The notes beneath the pieces are model-generated. The model saw only the letters and a program-made list of their open reading frames with translations, made no database searches and had not been told where the DNA came from. A stretch of DNA of 64,000 nt from Unio delphinus (lineage: Eukaryota; Mollusca; Bivalvia; Unionida; Unionidae), in NCBI GenBank assembly GCA_029339505.1, contig JAQISU010000094.1:4939001-5003000 (forward strand). Direction: 5' to 3'. Of the stretch, positions 58,731 through 64,000 are shown piece after piece (within the stretch, counting starts at the first letter, position 1; every line of letters begins with the position of its first letter). The position numbers and the translations under genes were made by a program.

Positions 58731-59018
58731 TTTATCTTAATTGTTATGGGGTAATGGCACCAGCAGTAGTTGTTGTAACTGTTGTTAGTACAATTATCTT
58801 TTTATAACACTCCTTATGTCGTCCCGTAACTTTATCAGCTTTCTCGAATTAGCAACATATAATGACACGAATACACAAAATATAGCTATTCTGCTATCAT
58901 ATTTATAAACGAGAGACCAACTAGTCTTATTTAAATTTAATACCAAAAGAAGATGACAAATATGCATATTTAAACAACAAAAGAATTATTATTTTAATTT
59001 GTTGTAAACATGTGTCAC

Positions 59019-59074
59019 GTTGTACCGAGGCCGCCATCCTTGCAGTCAGATGCTTTACCAATATAGCTACCGCA
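59019..59074 (-). other. tRNA-Cys-like pseudo-head
   Basis: On the minus strand GCGGTAGCTATATTGGTAAA and CATCTGACTGCAAGGATG resemble the 5' half of a tRNA-Cys (GCA anticodon), but the T-arm is missing. Probably a decayed SINE head or tRNA pseudogene. Confidence 0.3.
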
Positions 59075-59370
59075 AATCTATCTTCATGGCAACATCAAAA
59101 TGAAAGAAATTAAGACTTTAAATAAGCTTTCTTTAAGACAGAAGGGACATTTGGAGTGCGGATCTGGCTATTTCTATATAAATATGAAAATATAAATATT
59201 AATTTCAAGAGAACCTAGCAAAGAATGTGAGAAGGAACAAGTTTGTATCAAGGGAAATAACTATAGAAATCAAGCGACGACGTGTACATCCTATTATATT
59301 CTACAACCTTTAACTATCCAGTATAAATCTTGCCATTCTGCTTCGCCTATGCACGCGAGTTAGAATCATA

Positions 59371-59404
<34 letters not shown>

Positions 59405-59470
59405 GGGGTAGAGACAGAGAGAGACGGAGACAGAGAGAAAGACAGACACAGAGAAAGAGATAGATATGTT
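59371..59470. repeat. (GT)n and AGAGACAG microsatellite
   Basis: GT tract 59371-59402 followed by a purine-rich GAGACAGAGA stretch. 59471-60100 holds nothing supported. Confidence 0.9.
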
Positions 59471-60101
59471 AACTTTAGATGCCAAAGACCACACAAGGCT
59501 ATTAAAAAAACAGGTACATTAATGGACCAAACAATTACTTATTTACAGGTCTGTTCACCTAAATAGTCATGGAGACAATGATACATTTGAGTTAATCATG
59601 TTGTAGAGGCCATCTCTGATTTTAACCCCTACTTATCAAGTTGAGTACAATAGTTGTCAACACACTTTGCTTGCATGCACTCACCATTGGGACCAAAGAA
59701 TGCCGCGTAATTTTCAATCGTTCTGAACAATAAGCAACTACTAAACTTAATGATGCAGATTAGTTTATTGTGGCACAATATTGTTCATTAAATCGCAATT
59801 ACGAGCATACACAATAGCTCGCGATCAAACCATTTTCTGATTCAAGGTATGAATCCCTACACATTGGTGCCCATGAGTTCATAATACACACTGAACTAAT
59901 TAAACCTGGCATTCCGAATAAAAACAGTGCAATGAATCAATATGCAGTCCCGACGTTGTTTCGACAGACTTGAAAACAAACTGACTAAAATGCTTGGAAC
60001 TGAAATGAAAGACGTTTTAAAAAATTATTTAAAAAATGTGTTGTCGTGATTCTTTGCAGAAGTTCTGCATGACACACAAAAATCTGTAATTCTCAACTGT
60101 T

Positions 60102-60789
60102 CTACTCAAAGTCATTGCTGTCCACTTTAACACCATAGGATTGTAACTCTATTTTTAACTTGGAAATTTCTAGATTCAGCTTACTTTTTTCCATATGAAG
60201 CTTTTCTTTCTCAACTTCAAGCTTTTCCATTTCCAATTTTAATTTTTCTTTCTCCAATTGTAAAACTTCTCTTTTAAGAGATATAATAGACGGACCTGGG
60301 TTCCTTGAAAGTGCACTTGGTCCTTCGGACGCAGACGCGTTCAAATACCGCCTATCTACAGTGTGTGGACTACTGTAGGGATGAACACTTGTAACAGTCC
60401 TTGCTGCGATCAGAACCGGTGTCTGTTTTGGTGCAATCGGAACTAGTCTCTTCCTGGTCTGGAATGATCTAGAATGTTCAACGGTGGGACTGGTGCTCGA
60501 CTCTTGCTTGTTTTCAGAGGTACATGGGATTGGGGTATATGTTGCATCACTGTCTATAGATGCAATATTTTGAGGATTTGAGTGAGGTTGCAGACTCTCC
60601 TTTTTAAACACTTGAAATTGTTGAAATTGTTCTGCAATCTGTCCTTTGTTTGATGGGCTCTTTCTCTCAAGGTACATATCGCCCTCTTTGTTTGTAACAT
60701 GAACACTTTCATCTTCGTCAGACGTATGTGAACGCTTTCCAGAATTACATCCACTTATTGGATCTACGTCGACGTAAACTGAAGGTTGC
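60102..60789 (-). CDS. Terminal exon, coiled-coil (Myb/SANT-like family) protein
   Basis: Open from an acceptor at 60790 (TATTGTAG) to a stop at 60102, about 229 codons. It begins QPSVYVDVDP, continues Ser/Thr/Pro-rich with a basic patch (FQTRKRLVPIAPK), and ends in a near-perfect coiled coil (about 50 residues: LKREVLQLEKEKLKLEMEKL and onward, rich in LEKEK heptads). This low-complexity middle plus LEKEK coil is typical of C-terminal exons of Myb/SANT-like DNA-binding proteins related to PIF/Harbinger transposons. The DNA-binding exon would lie further right and was not found. It is the best intact host-type exon here. Confidence 0.6.
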
Positions 60790-60793
60790 CTAC

Positions 60794-60795
<2 letters not shown>

Positions 60796-60859
<64 letters not shown>

Positions 60860-60982
60860 TAATAATAATAATAAATTAATTAATAATAACAATAAAAATT
60901 ATTGAAATAATATTAATAATTAATTAATTAATTAATAATAAAAACAATAATAAATAATGAAAAAATAAATTTAATAATAAAC

Positions 60983-61024
<42 letters not shown>

Positions 61025-61124
61025 TAATTAATAATAACAATAATAATTATTGAAATAATATTAATAATAATTAATTAATTTATTAATTAATAATAAACAC
61101 AATAATAAATAATGAAAAATAAAC

Positions 61125-61192
<68 letters not shown>
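60796..61192. repeat. (AAT)n array, ~400 bp
   Basis: AAT units with ATTAATTAAT-type interruptions; two internal blocks are near-duplicates (about 60855-60990 and 61020-61140). It directly abuts the acceptor of the exon at 60102-60789. Confidence 0.95.
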
Positions 61193-62937
61193 TTTCCCTA
61201 AGGTAGATTCTACGCAATGCTAATATTGTAATCTTGGAAAATACAGCTTGAAATTTCTATTGTCATTTCAAGGTTACAAACGTTTCCTTAACTTCTACAA
61301 AATGCAACAGCTCGGCCGTTTTAATAAGGTAATCAACAATACGAAGGTTGACACGATCATGATTGGACCGAAGCCGACATTCAAAAGACGAACTGGGAGC
61401 GATCAGAATTATACACGTATGGGGAGATATAAAGTTAGCTGAAATTTCGCTAAAACTTGAATCCAATGAATTATGAAATACGGCTTTGACAAGAAGTAGA
61501 ACATGTACAGTGGATCTTTTAAACGTTAAGAAACACAACTCTCAAAATATGTGAGATTAAAAAGTTAAGACCATAAAGAAATATGTAAATGAGTTAAAAT
61601 ACCTAATGACATTTAAAATGTAATGGACAGTGTTTAAAACTTACATGTGAGTTGCTGTTTGCAAGAAATCTTGGTTGTCCGATTACACGGTTTGAAATTA
61701 AGGGACATTAACTCTCAAGATTATTACAGTTAACTAACACACTTGAACGTTTATGTGTCATTCATTAAAAGTTGCTGTGGTTGTACCATCAGTCTAAATG
61801 TGTATTGGTTACAAAGAGTTATAAATCTAACTAAGAAAACTCGGTTTGAACACTTGGTCAAAAGATTTATGACTTCACTTACACTGGTGGATCTAAATCG
61901 ATCACGTCCGGATGACTGGTGTCTCTCGATTGGTCCAAACCGCTTAGCGACGTTGGGTCCTCACACATTATTGTAAAGACCTTCATTGAGATATCCGAAA
62001 GGTGTAATGAGTTCTGTATCCCTTCACCTGAAAAAAAGTACGTGGTTACGTCTGAAGTGACACATTTTGTTCTTTATCCCAAAACTTATTTCCACGTGTA
62101 AAGACAACGAAATATGCAATAACTGGTGAAATCTTATTCTAAACTCTGTTCTGGTCACTTGAGCCATCTTCCAGAGTAACAAGCTGAAAACAAAATAATG
62201 AACAAAATATACGCCCAAGTTTATGTGGCACTGGACGTCCAAGTTTGATGACGCTTGACGCTCGAGTTTGTGAATGTAATCTAACGGAACATTAAAACAA
62301 AGTTCAGTATTGTATGCCCTACCACTAATGAGGACGGTGCATAAAAAAAGTACCCGTTAGTTCGTATTTATGTCCGTTCATTTAGTTTTAAGTATGCCGG
62401 TAAAGTTACCGCTTGGTGTGGGACAAAACAAAAATGTAATAAATAGTGAGAAGTGCTTTGTGGAAACCCCATGTCAATACGATCATTGTTTCAAGATAAG
62501 TAGTGATACCAATATTTTCAGGAAGACCACCATAACCAACGTGTTGGAGGTCTGACAATCGTCATTTTCATTTGGGACCAACACGTTATCATACGAAATC
62601 GTTTAGTAAAACCTCATGTCCATATGACCCTTCTGATCAGCAAAAATGGAGCTATAACAAGTTATTGAAACGTGTTACCATGGCAGCAGTACTGTAGGTC
62701 CAATCAGCACCATTTTAATTCATTTCAAATGCATCTTTTATAAAAACATTTTAATGAAAAACCCTGATCGATATGACGTTATATTGAGAGACCTTGCGAT
62801 AACAAGACTTTAATGATTTACGTCATGACTTTCACATTGGAGATTTGAGTCGCGTCCATTCCCGTATGGGCTAAGTCTCATTCAACCAGGTTCTCTCGAA
62901 CTTCCGTAAAATCTTTGCACTACGTGGGTCCTCTGTG
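61193..62937. other. Gene-free stretch
   Basis: Short frames only; no repeat, RNA or exon is supported. Confidence 0.4.
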
Positions 62938-62950
62938 CATGCGCGCGCAC

Positions 62951-62995
<45 letters not shown>
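62938..62995. repeat. (GC)n and (GT)n alternating purine-pyrimidine tract
   Basis: CATGCGCGCGCACGCGCGCG followed by about 16 GT units, a classic Z-DNA-prone sequence. Confidence 0.9.
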
Positions 62996-62996
<1 letters not shown>

Positions 62997-63207
62997 TTGC
63001 GATTATTAACGTAGCTTTAAAAAAAATTCAGTCTTATCGCTATAATGTCTGCAGTATCGTGATGTCTAGCACTTGGGGATCGTGCCGCAGACATGTTGCA
63101 GGCTGTCACAACCAATCACATTATCCTGACACCAGTCCGACCAGTCCTAACCCTAATTATCCTCTTAATGTTGAGCGCTGTTAGTATTATTTGATAAGTC
63201 TTTGGTA

Positions 63208-63280
63208 TGACTCGGTCTGGGTTCGAACCCGCGACCTTTTCCAACAAAGGCGGATGCTCTAAACCACTAGGTCACTATAT
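63208..63280 (-). other. tRNA-like SINE head or pseudo-tRNA
   Basis: On the minus strand ACCTAGTGGTTTAGAGC (box A-like) and GCGGGTTCGAACCC (box B) are correctly spaced, but acceptor-stem ends do not pair well. A decayed SINE or tRNA pseudogene is likelier than a working tRNA. The remaining 63281-64000 contains nothing supported. Confidence 0.45.
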
Positions 63281-64000
63281 GTCTGGTAAATGCCTAATTG
63301 ATTGCTGTTACATGTAGAAAGCGCTACATTCAAAGTTTGTACAATCGTTACTGCAACGGCATTTCCCACGAATTCAGAATTGTATAAATATATATTCTGC
63401 TATCATTCAAACCAAGATTATAGAGTAAGTTTGAAGGTATATCATTAAATATGCTGTTTAGAACAGACACCAGTGCAACTGGCATGTTTTAATGACAAAG
63501 AAACTACCGATATCATCTCATCATCGCAGTAGCATTTTAAGTCAACTCATCTTGTCAGCCAAAAAATGTAAAACGTTGGGAAAATGTCGTTAAAGAGAAA
63601 ACTTTTAGTATATAATCTGACCATCGTTTGACTGAGATCTCACGAAGCCAAGCGAGCAATCCGACTTAGGACCAGCTAGTTAACAAAACGAATGGTATTA
63701 ATTACAAGACCTATGTTCCTATGATTATCTGTAAAGGAGAAATAGTTATAAATGATTTTCAAAGGGGATTCCAATGCGTCCTTATTGAAGGACTGACCAT
63801 CGCCATTTTCTGTCTATATCATGTCGATACAACCATCCGTACAATACAATTGCTGATAGCACGATTGTCAAGACCGATATTATGACGCGTGTTCTAGGTG
63901 CCTGCTCGGCCCAATTTTCATTAATGATCACCTACATTTCACGAGGATTCGTTCAGATAACACATCGTGTCATTGCGAACATCCGTTCAGACGAAGTAGC

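Noticed and set aside
58548..58754. Ile/Ser homopolymer protein
   Set aside because: Translation of the ATT/AGT trinucleotide array.
63208..63280. Functional tRNA gene
   Set aside because: Good box A and B but the acceptor stem does not close; treated as a SINE head or pseudogene.

Overview
This is an AT-rich, gene-poor window of animal nuclear DNA. The evidence is long dinucleotide, tri- and tetranucleotide microsatellites, splice-site-bounded exon pieces, two related LINEs, a tRNA-derived SINE, solo LTRs, a MULE, a second DDE transposon and a virus-like Maverick/Polinton element. The mixture resembles a marine invertebrate, most likely a mollusc or other lophotrochozoan. That placement is inference from the transposon families, not from a host marker gene. 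Most recognisable coding sequence belongs to dead mobile elements. No rRNA, functional tRNA or CRISPR array was seen.

Layout. 1-246: 3' end of a CR1/L2-like LINE. 614-4405: exon candidates of a coiled-coil host gene, beside a decayed Ty3/Gypsy integrase on the minus strand (about 1.4-2.1 kb). The 3' part of the coiled-coil exon, its CT/TA microsatellite and a ~225-bp terminal-repeat-like segment form a unit present three times (3850-4345, 4346-13990, 13991-14430). The second unit is split by a ~9.15-kb insert (4694-13845). That insert is bounded by inverted arrays of a CCAAATCCAC-type minisatellite and carries a MULE transposase (11598-12851, minus), a D-D-E transposase of the GPDENP type (8941-10718, plus) and a SINE fragment.

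14205-37355 is a decayed Maverick/Polinton (adintovirus-like) element with inverted terminal segments. Its left arm has a zinc-ribbon/phospholipase A2 gene and a retroviral-type integrase on the plus strand. These converge, with overlapping stop codons, on a minus-strand gene that joins family-B DNA polymerase, an SF1 helicase and a C-terminal HNH-like zinc domain. A separate HNH relic follows. Its right arm is a one-directional minus-strand virion block: two small proteins (one with a PPPY motif), another minor protein, a major-capsid-like gene, a pX-like basic/hydrophobic protein, an adenain-type protease and a fibre-like gene. All are broken by stops and frameshifts. No packaging ATPase was found.

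The Polinton is split by later insertions: a probable solo LTR (21819-23139) and a LINE of the endonuclease-RT-RNase H type (23203-29683, 11-bp target duplication). The LINE is itself interrupted in its second ORF by another solo LTR (23611-24774). A second, 5'-truncated copy of the LINE lies at 47257-50199 with a 12-bp target duplication and has lost its YVDD motif.

Right of 37.4 kb the window is mostly non-coding. It holds scattered exon candidates (39057-39245, 43002-43082), a 73-bp triple tandem repeat, a foldback element (about 52.36-53.0 kb), a decayed gene interrupted by a tRNA-derived SINE with 16-17-bp target duplications (54548-55280), and a terminal exon with a coiled coil resembling Myb/SANT-like host proteins (60102-60789, minus). 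All assignments come from reading the sequence by eye; no database search was run.
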